DNA from: Hydractinia symbiolongicarpus | Taxonomy: Eukaryota; Cnidaria; Hydrozoa; Anthoathecata; Hydractiniidae | DNA: 64,000 nt | Assembly (NCBI RefSeq): GCF_029227915.1 | Contig: NC_079877.1 | Coordinates: 35,119,851-35,183,850, forward strand | Reading direction: 5' to 3' | Part shown: positions 33,769 through 47,053 of the stretch, one piece after another | Numbering within the stretch: the stretch's first letter is position 1 | How the letters are laid out: each line of letters begins with the position of its first letter | Translations under genes and position numbers: made by a program | Notes under the pieces: model-generated | What the model was told of the DNA's origin: nothing | What the model saw: the letters and a program-made list of their open reading frames with translations, nothing else | Database searches by the model: none

Positions 33769-36644
33769 TGAGTTTACTCCCTGGGTACTTTCTTTGTATA
33801 CTTTTGATTATACGGGCCGAGTCCGGGGTTTACGGGAAATCGCAGGTTTTCGTTTGTCGGCGATTAAACTTCTTTTATTCAGCGTCTCATCAAAAATGAA
33901 AACATTTTTGAAAACAAAAAGTCTCATGCGTTTTAGTGCTGAAAAAAAAATTTAAAAAATCGTTCGGGAAATGATTTTACTCCCTGGGTACTTTCTTTGT
34001 ATACATTCGACTATACGGGCCAAGCCCGGGATATACGGGAAATCGCTGGATTTCGTTTGCCGGCGATTAAACCTCTTTTATTAAGCGTCTCATCAAAAAT
34101 GAAAACATTTTTGAAAACTGCAAGTCTCATGCGTTTTAGTGGTGAAAAGGTAATTTAAAAAATCGTTTTGGAAATTAGTTTACTCACAGGGTACTTTCTT
34201 TGTATACATTCGACTATACGGGCCAAGCACGGGATTTACGGGAAATCGCGGGTTTTCGTTTGCCGGCGATTAAAACACTTTCATTAAGCGTCTCATCAAA
34301 AATGAAAACATTTCTGAAAACTGCAAGTCTCATGCGTTTTAGTGGTGAAAAAATAATTTAAAAATTCGTTCGGGAAATGAGTTTACTCACTGGGTACTTT
34401 CCTTGTATACTTTTGACTATACGGGCTGAGTCCGGGATTTACGAGAAATCGCTGGTTTTCGTTTGCCGGCAATTAAACTTCTTTTATTCAGCGTCTCATG
34501 AAAAATGAAAACATTTTTAAAAACTACAAGTCTCATGGGCTTTAGTGGTGAAATAATAATTTAAAAAATCGTTTGGGAAATGAGTTTACTCCTTGGGTAC
34601 TTTCTTTGTATACTTTTGACTATACGGGCCGAGTCCGGGATTTACGGGAAATCGCGGGTTTTCGTTTGCCGGCGATTAAACTTCTTTTATTCAGCGTCTT
34701 ATCAAAAATGAAAACATTTTTGAAAACTACAAGTCTCATGCGTTTTAGTGGCGAAAACATAATATAAAAAATCGTTCGGGAAATGAGTTTACTCCCTGGG
34801 TACTTTCTTTGTATACTTTTGATTATACGGGCCGAGTCCGGGGTTTACGGGAAATCGCAGGTTTTCGTTTGCCGGCGATTAAACTTCTTTTATTCAGCGT
34901 CTCATCAAAAATGAAAACATTTTTGAAAACAAAAAGTCTCATCCGTTTTAGTGGTGAAAAAATGAATTAAAAAATCGTTCGGGAAATGAGGGCCAAGCCA
35001 GGGATTTACGGGAAATCGCGGTGTTTCGTTTGCCGGCGATTAAACCTCTTTCATTAAGCGTCTCTTCAAAAATGAAAACATTTTTGAAAACTACAAGTCT
35101 CATGCGTTTTAGTGGTGAAAAAAAAAATTAAAAAATCGTTCGGGAAATGAGTTTACTCTCTGGGTACTTTCTTTGTATACTTTTGATTATACGGGCCGAG
35201 TCCGGGGTTTACGGGAAATCGCAGGTTTTTGTTTGCCGGCGATTAAACTTCTTTTATTCAGCGTCTCATCAAAAATGAAAACATTTTTGAAAACAAAAAG
35301 TCTCAGGCGTTTTAGTGGTGAAAAAATGAATTAAAAAATCGTTCGGGAAATGAGGGCCAAGCCAGGGATTTACGGGAAATCGCGGGGTTTCGTTTGCCCG
35401 CGATTAAACCTCTTTCATTAAGCGTCTCTTCAAAAATGAAAACATTTTTAAAAACTACAAGTCTCATGGGCTTTAGTGGTGAAATAATAATTTAAAAAAT
35501 CGTTTGGGAAATGAGTTTACTCCCTGGGTACTTTCTTTGTATACTTTTGACTATACGGGCCGAATCCGGGATTTACGGGAAATCGCAGGTTTTTGTTTGC
35601 CGGCGATTAAACTTCTTTTATTTAGCGTCTCATCAAAAATGAAAACATTTTTGAAAACTACAAGTCTCATGCGTTTTAGTGGTGAAAAAATAATTTAAAA
35701 AATCGTTCGGGAAATGAGTTTACACCCTGGGTACTTTCTTTGTATACTTTTGACTATACGGGCCGAGTCCGGGATTTACGGGAAATCGCGGGTCTTCGTT
35801 TGCCGGCGAATAAACTTCTTTTATTCAGCGTCTTATCAAAAATGAAAACATTTTTGAAAACTACAAGTCTCATGCGTTTTAGTGGCGAAAACATAATATA
35901 AAAAATCGTTCGGGAAATGAGTTTACTCCCTGGGTACTTTCTTTGTATACTTTTGATTATACGGGCCGAGTCCGGGGTTTACGGGAAATCGCAGGTTTTT
36001 GTTTGCCGGCGATTAAACTTCTTTTATTCAGCGTCTCATCAAAAATGAAAACATTTTTGAAAACAAAAAGTCTCATGCGTTTTAGTGGTGAAAAAATGAA
36101 TTAAAAAATCGTTCGGGAAATGAGGGCCAAGCCAGGGATTTACGGAAATCGCGGGGTTTCGTTTGCCGGCGATTAAACTTCTTTCATTCAGCGTCTAATC
36201 AAAAATGAAAACATTTCTGAAAACTGCAAGTCTCATGGGATTTAGTGGTGAAATAATAATTTAAAAAATCGTTTGGGAAATTAGTTTACTCCCTGGGTAC
36301 TTCCTTTGTATAATTTTGACTATACGGGCCGAGTCTGGGATTTACGGGAAATCGCAGGTTTTCGTTTGCCGGCGATTAAACTTCTTTTATTCAGCGTCTC
36401 ATCAAAAATGAAAACATTTTTGAAAACAAAAAGTCTCATGCGTTTTAGTGGTGAAAAAATGAATTAAAAAATCGTTCGGGAAATGAGGGCTAAGCCAGGG
36501 ATTTACGGGAAATCGCGGGGTTTCGTTTGCCGGCGATTAAACCTCTTTCATTAAGCGTCTCTTCAAAAATGAAAACATTTTTGAAAACTACAAGTCTCAT
36601 GCGTTTTAGTGGTGAAAAAAAAATTTAAAAAATCGTTCGGGAAA
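33769..36644 (+). repeat. Mosaic full-length and short units
   Basis: This transitional stretch combines GGCGAAAACATAATAT-type, GGATATACGG-type and GGGCTGAG-type full-length units with S1 units near 34987, 35351, 36120 and 36483. No exact higher-order period is evident. One short unit (near 36120) lacks an additional G in TTTACGGAAATCG. Confidence 0.7.
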
Positions 36645-39600
36645 TGATTTTACTCCCTGGGTACTTTCTTTGTATACATTCGACTATACGGGCCAAGCCC
36701 GGGATATACGGGAAATCGCTGGATTTCGTTTGCCGGCGATTAAACCTTTTTTATTAAGCGTCTCATCAAAAATGAAAACATTTTTGAAAACTGCAAGTCT
36801 CATGCGTTTTAGTGGTGAAAAGATAATTTAAAAAATCGTTTTGGAAATGAGTTTACTCACAGGGTACTTTCTTTGTATACATTCGACTATACGGGCCAAG
36901 CACGGGATTTACAGGAAATCGCGGGTTTTCGTTTGCCGGCGATTAAACCACTTTCATTAAGCGTCTCATCAAAAATGAAAACATTTTTAAAAACTACAAG
37001 TCTCATGGGCTTTAGTGGTGAAATAATAATTTAAAAAATCGATTGGGAAATGAGTTTACTCCTTGGGTACTTTCTTTGTATACTTTTGACTATACGGGCC
37101 GAGTCCGGGATTTACGGAAAATCGCGGGTTTTCGTTTGCCGGCGATTAAACTTCTTTTATTCAGCGTCTTATCAAAAATGAAAACATTTTTGAAAACTAC
37201 AAGTCTCATGCGTTTTAGTGGTGAAAAAAAAATTTAAAAAATCGTTCGGGAAATGATTTTACTCCCTGGGTACTTTCTTTGTATACATTCGACTATACGG
37301 GCCAAGCCCGGGATATACGGGAAATCGCTGGATTTCGTTTGCCGGCGATTAAACCTTTTTTATTAAGCGTCTCATCAAAAATGAAAACATTTTTGAAAAC
37401 TGCAAGTCTCATGCGTTTTAGTGGTGAAAAGATAATTTAAAAAATCGTTTTGGAAATGAGTTTACTCACAGGGTACTTTCTTTGTATACATTCGACTATA
37501 CGGGCCAAGCACGGGATTTACAGGAAATCGCGGGTTTTCGTTTGCCGGCGATTAAACCACTTTCATTAAGCGTCTCATCAAAAATGAAAACATTTTTAAA
37601 AACTACAAGTCTCATGGGCTTTAGTGGTGAAATAATAATTTAAAAAATCGATTGGGAAATGAGTTTACTCCTTGGGTACTTTCTTTGTATACTTTTGACT
37701 ATACGGGCCGAGTCCGGGATTTACGGAAAATCGCGGGTTTTCGTTTGCCGGCGATTAAACTTCTTTTATTCAGCGTCTTATCAAAAATGAAAACATTTTT
37801 GAAAACTACAAGTCTCATGCGTTTTAGTGGCGAAAACATAATATAAAAAATCGTTCGGGAAATGAGTTTACTCCCTGGGTACTTTCTTTGTATACTTTTG
37901 ATTATACGGGCCGAGTCCGGGGTTTACGGGAAATCGCAGGTTTTCGTTTGCCGGCGATTAAACTTTTTTTATTCAGCGTCTCATCAAAAATGAAAACATT
38001 TTTGAAAACAAAAAGTCTCATGCGTTTTAGTGGTGAAAAAATGAATTAAAAAATCGTTCGGGAAATGAGGGCCAAGCCAGGGATTTACGGGAAATCGCGG
38101 GGTTTCGTTTGCCGGCGATTAAACCTCTTTCATTAAGCGTCTCTTCAAAAATGAAAACATTTTTGAAAACTACAAGTCTCATGTGTTTTAGTGGTGAAAA
38201 AAAAATTTAAAAAATCGTTCGGGAAATGATTTTACTCCCTGGGTACTTTCTTTGTATACATTCGACTATACGGGCCAAGCCCGGGATATACGGGAAATCG
38301 CTGGATTTCGTTTGCCGGCGATTAAACCTTTTTTATTAAGCGTCTCATCAAAAATGAAAACATTTTTGAAAACTGCAAGTCTCATGCGTTTTAGTGGTGA
38401 AAAGATAATTTAAAAAATCGTTTTGGAAATGAGTTTACTCACAGGGTACTTTCTTTGTATACATTCGACTATACGGGCCAAGCACGGGATTTACAGGAAA
38501 TCGCGGGTTTTCGTTTGCCGGCGATTAAACCACTTTCATTAAGCGTCTCATCAAAAATGAAAACATTTTTAAAAACTACAAGTCTCATGGGCTTTAGTGG
38601 TGAAATAATAATTTAAAAAATCGATTGGGAAATGAGTTTACTCCTTGGGTACTTTCTTTGTATACTTTTGACTATACGGGCCGAGTCCGGGATTTACGGA
38701 AAATCGCGGGTTTTCGTTTGCCGGCGATTAAACTTCTTTTATTCAGCGTCTTATCAAAAATGAAAACATTTTTGAAAACTACAAGTCTCATGCGTTTTAG
38801 TGGTGAAAAAAAAATTTAAAAAATCGTTCGGGAAATGATTTTACTCCCTGGGTACTTTCTTTGTATACATTCGACTATACGGGCCAAGCCCGGGATATAC
38901 GGGAAATCGCTGGATTTCGTTTGCCGGCGATTAAACCTTTTTTATTAAGCGTCTCATCAAAAATGAAAACATTTTTGAAAACTGCAAGTCTCATGCGTTT
39001 TAGTGGTGAAAAGATAATTTAAAAAATCGTTTTGGAAATGAGTTTACTCACAGGGTACTTTCTTTGTATACATTCGACTATACGGGCCAAGCACGGGATT
39101 TACAGGAAATCGCGGGTTTTCGTTTGCCGGCGATTAAACCACTTTCATTAAGCGTCTCATCAAAAATGAAAACATTTTTAAAAACTACAAGTCTCATGGG
39201 CTTTAGTGGTGAAATAATAATTTAAAAAATCGATTGGGAAATGAGTTTACTCCTTGGGTACTTTCTTTGTATACTTTTGACTATACGGGCCGAGTCCGGG
39301 ATTTACGGAAAATCGCGGGTTTTCGTTTGCCGGCGATTAAACTTCTTTTATTCAGCGTCTTATCAAAAATGAAAACATTTTTGAAAACTACAAGTCTCAT
39401 GCGTTTTAGTGGCGAAAACATAATATAAAAAATCGTTCGGGAAATGAGTTTACTCCCTGGGTACTTTCTTTGTATACTTTTGATTATACGGGCCGAGTCC
39501 GGGGTTTACGGGAAATCGCAGGTTTTCGTTTGCCGGCGATTAAACTTTTTTTATTCAGCGTCTCATCAAAAATGAAAACATTTTTGAAAACAAAAAGTCT

Positions 39601-39808
39601 CATGCGTTTTAGTGGTGAAAAAATGAATTAAAAAATCGTTCGGGAAATGAGGGCCAAGCCAGGGATTTACGGGAAATCGCGGGGTTTCGTTTGCCGGCGA
39701 TTAAACCTCTTTCATTAAGCGTCTCTTCAAAAATGAAAACATTTTTGAAAACTACAAGTCTCATGTGTTTTAGTGGTGAAAAAAAAATTTAAAAAATCGT
39801 TCGGGAAA
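36645..39808 (+). repeat. 1,582-bp tandem duplication with inner 609-bp trimers
   Basis: 36645-38226 and 38227-39808 each hold seven 203-bp units and one 161-bp unit, exactly 1,582 bp. Inside each, a three-unit block is itself doubled (36645-37253 and 37254-37862; likewise 38227-38835 and 38836-39444). Marks are TGATTTTACTCCC, CGCTGGATTTCG, CCTTTTTTATTAAG, TTTACAGGAAATCG and ATCGATTGGG. The two copies look almost identical by eye, making this one of the youngest-looking duplications in the window. Confidence 0.92.
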
Positions 39809-40536
39809 TGAGTTTACTCCCTGGGTACTTTCTTTGTATACTTTTGATTATACGGGCCGAGTCCGGGGTTTACGGGAAATCGCAGGTTTTCGTTTGCCGG
39901 CGATTAAACTTCTTTTATTCAGCGTCTCATCAAAAATGAAAACATTTTTGAAAACAAAAAGTCTCATGCGTTTTAGTGGTGAAAAAATGAATTAAAAAAT
40001 CGTTCGGGAAATGAGGGCCAAGCCAGGGATTTACGGGAAATCGCGGGGTTTCGTTTGCCGGCGATTAAACCTCTTTCATTAAGCGTCTCTTCAAAAATGA
40101 AAACATTTTTGAAAACTACAAGTCTCATGTGTTTTAGTGGTGAAAAAAAAATTTAAAAAATCGTTCGGGAAATGAGTTTACTCCCTGGGTACTTTCTTTG
40201 TATACTTTTGATTATACGGGCCGAGTCCGGGGTTTACGGGAAATTGCAGGTTTTCGTTTGCCGGCGATTAAACTTCTTTTATTCAGCGTCTCATCAAAAA
40301 TGAAAACATTTTTGAAAACAAAAAGTCTCATGCGTTTTAGTGGTGAAAAAATGAATTAAAAAATCGTTCGGGAAATGAGGGCCAAGCCAGGGATTTACGG
40401 GAAATCGCGGGGTTTCGTTTTCCGGCGATTAAACCTCTTTCATTAAGCGTCTCTTCAAAAATGAAAACATTTTTGAAAACTACAAGTCTCATGCGTTTTA
40501 GTGGTGACAAAAAAATTTAAAAAATCGTTCGGGAAA
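39809..40536 (+). repeat. 364-bp dimer (full-length + S1), two copies
   Basis: 39809-40172 and 40173-40536 each consist of a 203-bp unit (GATTATACGGG, GTCCGGGG, AAAACAAAAAG, AAAAAATGAATT) plus a 161-bp S1 unit. This is the simplest form of the linked full-length/short pair. Confidence 0.87.
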
Positions 40537-41467
40537 TGAGGGCCAAGCCAGGGATTTTCGGGAAATCGCGGGGTTTCGTTTGCCGGCGATTAAAACACTT
40601 TCATTAAGGGTCTCATCAAAAATGAAAACATTTCTGAAAACTACAAGTCTCATGCGTTTTAGTGGTGAAAAAATAATTTAAAAATTCGTTCGGGAAATGA
40701 GTTTACTCACTGGGTACTTTCCTTGTATACTTTTGACTATACGGGCTGAGTCCGGGATTTACGGGAAATCGCGGGGTTTCGTTTGCCGGCGATTAAACCT
40801 CTTTCATTAAGCGTCTCTTCAAAAATGAAAACATTTTTGAAAACTACAAGTCTCATGCGTTTTAGTGGTGAAAAAAAAATTTAAAAAATCGTTCGGGAAA
40901 TGAGTTTACTCCCTGGGTACTTTCTTTGTATACATTCGACTATACGGGCCAAGCCCGGGATATACGGGAAATCGCGGGATTTCGTTTGCCGGCGATTAAA
41001 CTTCTTTTATTAAGCGTCTCATCAAAAATGAAAACATTTTTGAAAACTGCAAGTCTCATGCGTTTTAGTGGTGAAAAGATAATTTAAAAAATCGTTTTGG
41101 AAATGAGTTTACTCACAGGGTACTTTCTTTGTATACATTCGACTATACGGGCCAAGCACGGGATTTACGGGAAATCGCGGGTTTTCGTTTGCCGGCGATT
41201 AAACCACTTTCATTAAGCGTCTCTTCAAAAATGAAAACATTTTTGAAAACAAAAAGTCTCATGCGTTTTAGTGGTGAAAAAATGAATTAAAAAATCGTTC
41301 GGGAAATGAGGGCCAAGCCAGGGATTTACGGGAAATCGCGGGGTTTCGTTTTCCGGCGATTAAACCTCTTTCATCAAGCGTCTCTTCAAAAATGAAAACA
41401 TTTTTGAAAACTACAAGTCTCATGCGTTTTAGTGGTGAAAAAAAAATTTAAAAAATCGTTCGGGAAA
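40537..41467 (+). repeat. 931-bp higher-order unit, copy 1
   Basis: The order is S2 (161), three full-length units and S1 (161). Marks are ATTTTCGGG in S2, GGGCTGAG with GCGGGGTTTCG in the first full unit, and GGATATACGG with CTTCTTTTATTAAG in the second. In the third, CCACTTTCATTAAG is followed by CGTCTCTTC. Copies 2 and 3 lie about 4.7 kb downstream. Confidence 0.85.
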
Positions 41468-41628
41468 TGAGGGCCAAGCCAGGGATTTACGGGAAATCGC
41501 GGGGTTTCGTTTGCCGGCGATTAAAACACTTTCATTAAGCGTCTCATCAAAAATGAAAACATTTCTGAAAACTACAAGTCTCATGCGTTTTAGTGGTGAA
41601 AAAATAATTTAAAAATTCGTTCGGGAAA
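41468..41628 (+). repeat. Short monomer variant S2, chimaeric 3' half
   Basis: This unit has the same 42-bp deletion as S1. Its 3' half is from a different lineage: GATTAAAACACTTTCATTAAG, then CGTCTCATC and CATTTCTG. It follows an S1 unit directly, giving S1-S2 pairs of about 321-322 bp. Other S2 starts are 40537, 45192, 46123 and 47054, with further copies near 42764 and 44261. Three S2 copies (40537, 45192, 46123) share the private ATTTTCGGG. The simplest explanation is one recombination between an S1 unit and a full-length unit, followed by amplification with the surrounding block. Confidence 0.85.
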
Positions 41629-41831
41629 TGAGTTTACTCACTGGGTACTTTCCTTGTATACTTTTGACTATACGGGCTGAGTCCGGGATTTACGAGAAAT
41701 CGCTGGTTTTCGTTTGCCGGCGATTAAACTTCTTTTATTCAGCGTCTCATCAAAAATGAAAACATTTTTAAAAACTACAAGTCTCATGGGCTTTAGTGGT
41801 GAAATAATAATTTAAAAAATCGTTTGGGAAA

Positions 41832-43329
41832 TGAGTTTACTCCTTGGGTACTTTCTTTGTATACTTTTGACTATACGGGCCGAGTCCGGGATTTACGGGA
41901 AATCGCGGGTTTTCGTTTGCCGGCGATTAAACTTCTTTTATTCAGCGTCTTATCAAAAATGAAAACATTTTTGAAAACTACAAGTCTCATGCGTTTTAGT
42001 GGCGAAAACATAATATAAAAAATCGTTCGGGAAATGAGTTTACTCCCTGGATACTTTCTTTGTATACTTTTGATTATACGGGCCGAGTCCGGGGTTTACG
42101 GGAAATCGCAGGTTTTCGTTTGCCGGCGATTAAACTTTTTTTATTCAGCGTCTCATCAAAAATGAAAACATTTTTGAAAACAAAAAGTCTCATGCGTTTT
42201 AGTGGTGAAAAAATGAATTAAAAAATCGTTCGGGAAATGAGGGCCAAGGCAGGGATTTACGGGAAATCGCGGGGTTTCGTTTGCCGGCGATTAAACCTCT
42301 TTCATTAAGCGTCTCTTCAAAAATGAAAACATTTTTGAAAACTACAAGTCTCATGCGTTTTAGTGGTGAAAAAAAAATTTAAAAAATCGTTCGGGAAATG
42401 AGTTTACTCCCTGGGTACTTTCTTTGTATACATTCGACTATACGGGCCAAGCACGGGATTTACGGGAAATCGCGGGTTTTCGTTTGCCGGCGATTAAACC
42501 ACTTTCATTAAGCGTCTCTTCAAAAATGAAAACATTTTTGAAAACAAAAAGTCTCATGCGTTTTAGTGGTGAAAAAATGAATTAAAAAATCGTTCGGGAA
42601 ATGAGGGCCAAGCCAGGAATTTACGGGAAATCGCGGGGTTTCGTTTTCCGGCGATTAAACCTCTTTCATCAAGCGTCTCTTCAAAAATGAAAACATTTTT
42701 GAAAACTACAAGTCTCATGCGTTTTAGTGGTGAAAAAAAAATTTAAAAAATCGTTCGGGAAATGAGGGCCAAGCCAGGGATTTACGGGAAATCGCGGGGT
42801 TTCGTTTGCCGGCGATTAAAACACTTTCATTAAGCGTCTCATCAAAAATGAAAACATTTCTGAAAACTACAAGTCTCATGCGTTTTAGTGGTGAAAAAAT
42901 AATTTAAAAATTCGTTCGGGAAATGAGTTTACTCACTGGGTACTTTCCTTGTATACTTTTGACTAAACGGGCTGAGTCCGGGATTTACGAGAAATCGCTG
43001 GTTTTCGTTTGCCGGCGATTAAACTTCTTTTATTCAGCGTCTCATCAAAAATGAAAACATTTTTAAAAACTACAAGTCTCATGCGTTTTAGTGGTGAAAA
43101 AATAATTTAAAAATTCGTTCGGGAAATGAGTTTACTCACTGGGTACTTTCCTTGTATACTTTTGACTATACGGGCTGAGTCCGGGATTTACGAGAAATCG
43201 CTGGTTTTCGTTTGCCGGCGATTAAACTTCTTTTATTCAGCGTCTCATCAAAAATGAAAACATTTTTAAAAACTACAAGTCTCATGGGCTTTAGTGGTGA
43301 AATAATAATTTAAAAAATCGTTTGGGAAA
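41832..43329 (+). repeat. 1,498-bp block (1,295-bp unit plus one additional monomer)
   Basis: This block matches 43330-44624 but is one 203-bp unit longer. The additional unit is the second of two neighbouring GGGCTGAG/GAGAAATCGCTGG units (starts near 42927 and 43130). Shared marks are CTCCTTGGGTAC, CTGGATAC, GCCAAGGCAGGG, CAGGAATTTACGG and TTTCATCAAG. Confidence 0.87.
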
Positions 43330-44624
43330 TGAGTTTACTCCTTGGGTACTTTCTTTGTATACTTTTGACTATACGGGCCGAGTCCGGGATTTACGGGAAA
43401 TCGCGGGTTTTCGTTTGCCGGCGATTAAACTTCTTTTATTCAGCGTCTTATCAAAAATGAAAACATTTTTGAAAACTACAAGTCTCATGCGTTTTAGTGG
43501 CGAAAACATAATATAAAAAATCGTTCGGGAAATGAGTTTACTCCCTGGATACTTTCTTTGTATACTTTTGATTATACGGGCCGAGTCCGGGGTTTACGGG
43601 AAATCGCAGGTTTTCGTTTGCCGGCGATTAAACTTTTTTTATTCAGCGTCTCATCAAAAATGAAAACATTTTTGAAAACAAAAAGTCTCATGCGTTTTAG
43701 TGGTGAAAAAATGAATTAAAAAATCGTTCGGGAAATGAGGGCCAAGGCAGGGATTTACGGGAAATCGCGGGGTTTCGTTTGCCGGCGATTAAACCTCTTT
43801 CATTAAGCGTCTCTTCAAAAATGAAAACATTTTTGAAAACTACAAGTCTCATGCGTTTTAGTGGTGAAAAAAAAATTTAAAAAATCGTTCGGGAAATGAG
43901 TTTACTCCCTGGGTACTTTCTTTGTATACATTCGACTATACGGGCCAAGCACGGGATTTACGGGAAATCGCGGGTTTTCGTTTGCCGGCGATTAAACCAC
44001 TTTCATTAAGCGTCTCTTCAAAAATGAAAACATTTTTGAAAACAAAAAGTCTCATGCGTTTTAGTGGTGAAAAAATGAATTAAAAAATCGTTCGGGAAAT
44101 GAGGGCCAAGCCAGGAATTTACGGGAAATCGCGGGGTTTCGTTTTCCGGCGATTAAACCTCTTTCATCAAGCGTCTCTTCAAAAATGAAAACATTTTTGA
44201 AAACTACAAGTCTCATGCGTTTTAGTGGTGAAAAAAAAATTTAAAAAATCGTTCGGGAAATGAGGGCCAAGCCAGGGATTTACGGGAAATCGCGGGGTTT
44301 CGTTTGCCGGCGATTAAAACACTTTCATTAAGCGTCTCATCAAAAATGAAAACATTTCTGAAAACTACAAGTCTCATGCGTTTTAGTGGTGAAAAAATAA
44401 TTTAAAAATTCGTTCGGGAAATGAGTTTACTCACTGGGTACTTTCCTTGTATACTTTTGACTAAACGGGCTGAGTCCGGGATTTACGAGAAATCGCTGGT
44501 TTTCGTTTGCCGGCGATTAAACTTCTTTTATTCAGCGTCTCATCAAAAATGAAAACATTTTTAAAAACTACAAGTCTCATGGGCTTTAGTGGTGAAATAA
44601 TAATTTAAAAAATCGTTTGGGAAA
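43330..44624 (+). repeat. 1,295-bp block, copy 2
   Basis: The composition is four 203-bp and three 161-bp units. 43330 is full-length, 43533 full-length, 43736 S1, 43897 full-length, 44100 S1, 44261 S2 and 44422 full-length (with ACTAAACGGGCTGAG). A partial third copy begins at 44625. It keeps the first three units, then jumps at 45192 to the 931-bp block. Confidence 0.87.
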
Positions 44625-45191
44625 TGAGTTTACTCCTTGGGTACTTTCTTTGTATACTTTTGACTATACGGGCCAAGTCCGGGATTTACGGGAAATCGCG
44701 GGTTTTCGTTTGCCGGCGATTAAACTTCTTTTATTCAGCGTCTTATCAAAAATGAAAACATTTTTGAAAACTACAAGTCTCATGCGTTTTAGTGGCGAAA
44801 ACATAATATAAAAAATCGTTCGGGAAATGAGTTTACTCCCTGGATACTTTCTTTTTATACTTTTGATTATACGGGCCGAGTCCGGGGTTTACGGGAAATC
44901 GCAGGTTTTCGTTTGCCGGCGATTAAACTTTTTTTATTCAGCGTCTCATCAAAAATGAAAACATTTTTGAAAACAAAAAGTCTCATGCGTTTTAGTGGTG
45001 AAAAAATGAATTAAAAAATCGTTCGGGAAATGAGGGCCAAGGCAGGGATTTACGGGAAATCGCGGGGTTTCGTTTGCCGGCGATTAAACCTCTTTCATTA
45101 AGCGTCTCTTCAAAAATGAAAACATTTTTGAAAACTACAAGTCTCATGCGTTTTAGTGGTGAAAAAAAAATTTAAAAAATCGTTCGGGAAA

Positions 45192-47053
45192 TGAGGGCCA
45201 AGCCAGGGATTTTCGGGAAATCGCGGGGTTTCGTTTGCCGGCGATTAAAACACTTTCATTAAGCGTCTCATCAAAAATGAAAACATTTCTGAAAACTAAA
45301 AGTCTCATGCGTTTTAGTGGTGAAAAAATAATTTAAAAATTCGTTCGGGAAATGAGTTTACTCACTGGGTACTTTACTTGTATACTTTTGACTATACGGG
45401 CTGAGTCCGGGATTTACGGGAAATCGCGGGGTTTCGTTTGCCGGCGATTAAACCTCTTTCATTAAGTGTCTCTTCAAAAATGAAAACATTTTTGAAAACT
45501 ACAAGTCTCATGCGTTTTAGTGGTGAAAAAAAAATTTAAAAAATCGTTCGGGAAATGAGTTTACTCCCTGGGTACTTTCCTTGTATACATTCGACTATAC
45601 GGGCCAAGCCCGGGATATACGGGAAATCGCGGGATTTCGTTTGCCGGCGATTAAACTTCTTTTATTAAGCGTCTCATCAAAAATGAAAACATTTTTGAAA
45701 ACTGCAAGTCTCATGCCTTTTAGTGGTGAAAAGATAATTTAAAAAATCGTTTTGGAAATGAGTTTACTCACAGGGTACTTTCTTTGTATACATTCGATTA
45801 TACGGGCCAAGCACGGGATTTACGGGAAATCGCGGGTTTTCGTTTGACGGCAATTAAACCACTTTCATTAAGCGTCTCTTCAAAAATGAAAACATTTTTG
45901 AAAACAAAAAGTCTCATGCGTTTTAGTGGTGAAAAAATGAATTAAAAAATCGTTCGGGAAATGAGGGCCAAGCCAGGGATTTACGGGAAATCGCGGGGTT
46001 TCGTTTTCCGGCGATTAAACCTCTTTCATTAAGCGTCTCCTCAAAAATGAAAACATTTTTGAAAACTACAAGTCTCATGCGTTTTAGTGGTGAAAAAAAA
46101 ATTTAAAAAATCGTTCGGGAAATGAGGGCCAAGCCAGGGATTTTCGGGAAATCGCGGGGTTTCGTTTGCCGGCGATTAAAACACTTTCATTAAGCGTCTC
46201 ATCAAAAATGAAAACATTTCTGAAAACTACAAGTCTCATGCGTTTTAGTGGTGAAAAAATAATTTAAAAATTCGTTCGGGAAATGAGTTTACTCACTGGG
46301 TACTTTACTTGTATACTTTTGACTATACGGGCTGAGTCCGGGATTTACGGGAAATCGCGGGGTTTCGTTTGCCGGCGATTAAACCTCTTTCATTAAGCGT
46401 CTCTTCAAAAATGAAAACATTTTTGAAAACTACAAGTCTCATGCGTTTTAGTGGTGAAAAAAAAATTTAAAAAATCGTTCGGGAAATGAGTTTACTCCCT
46501 GGGTACTTTCCTTGTATACATTCGACTATACGGGCCAAGCCCGGGATATACGGGAAATCGCGGGATTTCGTTTGCCGGCGATTAAACTTCTTTTATTAAG
46601 CGTCTCATCAAAAATGAAAACATTTTTGAAAACTGCAAGTCTCATGCGTTTTAGTGGTGAAAAGATAATTTAAAAAATCGTTTTGGAAATGAGTTTACTC
46701 ACAGGGTACTTTCTTTGTATACATTCGATTATACGGGCCAAGCACGGGATTTACGGGAAATCGCGGGTTTTCGTTTGCCGGCAATTAAACCACTTTCATT
46801 AAGCGTCTCTTCAAAAATGAAAACATTTTTGAAAACAAAAAGTCTCATGCGTTTTAGTGGTGAAAAAATGAATTAAAAAATCGTTCGGGAAATGAGGGCC
46901 AAGCCAGGGATTTACGGGAAATCGCGGGGTTTCGTTTTCCGGCGATTAAACCTCTTTCATTAAGCGTCTCTTCGAAAATGAAAACATTTTTGAAAACTAC
47001 AAGTCTCATGCGTTTTAGTGGTGAAAAAAAAATTTAAAAAATCGTTCGGGAAA
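45192..47053 (+). repeat. 931-bp higher-order unit, copies 2 and 3
   Basis: 45192-46122 and 46123-47053 are tandem copies of the block first seen at 40537. Both carry ATTTTCGGG in S2 and the private CTTTACTTGTATAC (near 45371 and 46302), which copy 1 lacks (CTTTCCTTG). CATTCGATTATACGG is also shared by these two only. Confidence 0.88.

Noticed and set aside
36645-39808. Treating the identical tandem blocks as an assembly error
   Set aside because: It cannot be excluded without reads. However, similar nested duplications with differing private marks occur throughout the window, so real amplification is the simpler reading. Flagged for checking instead.
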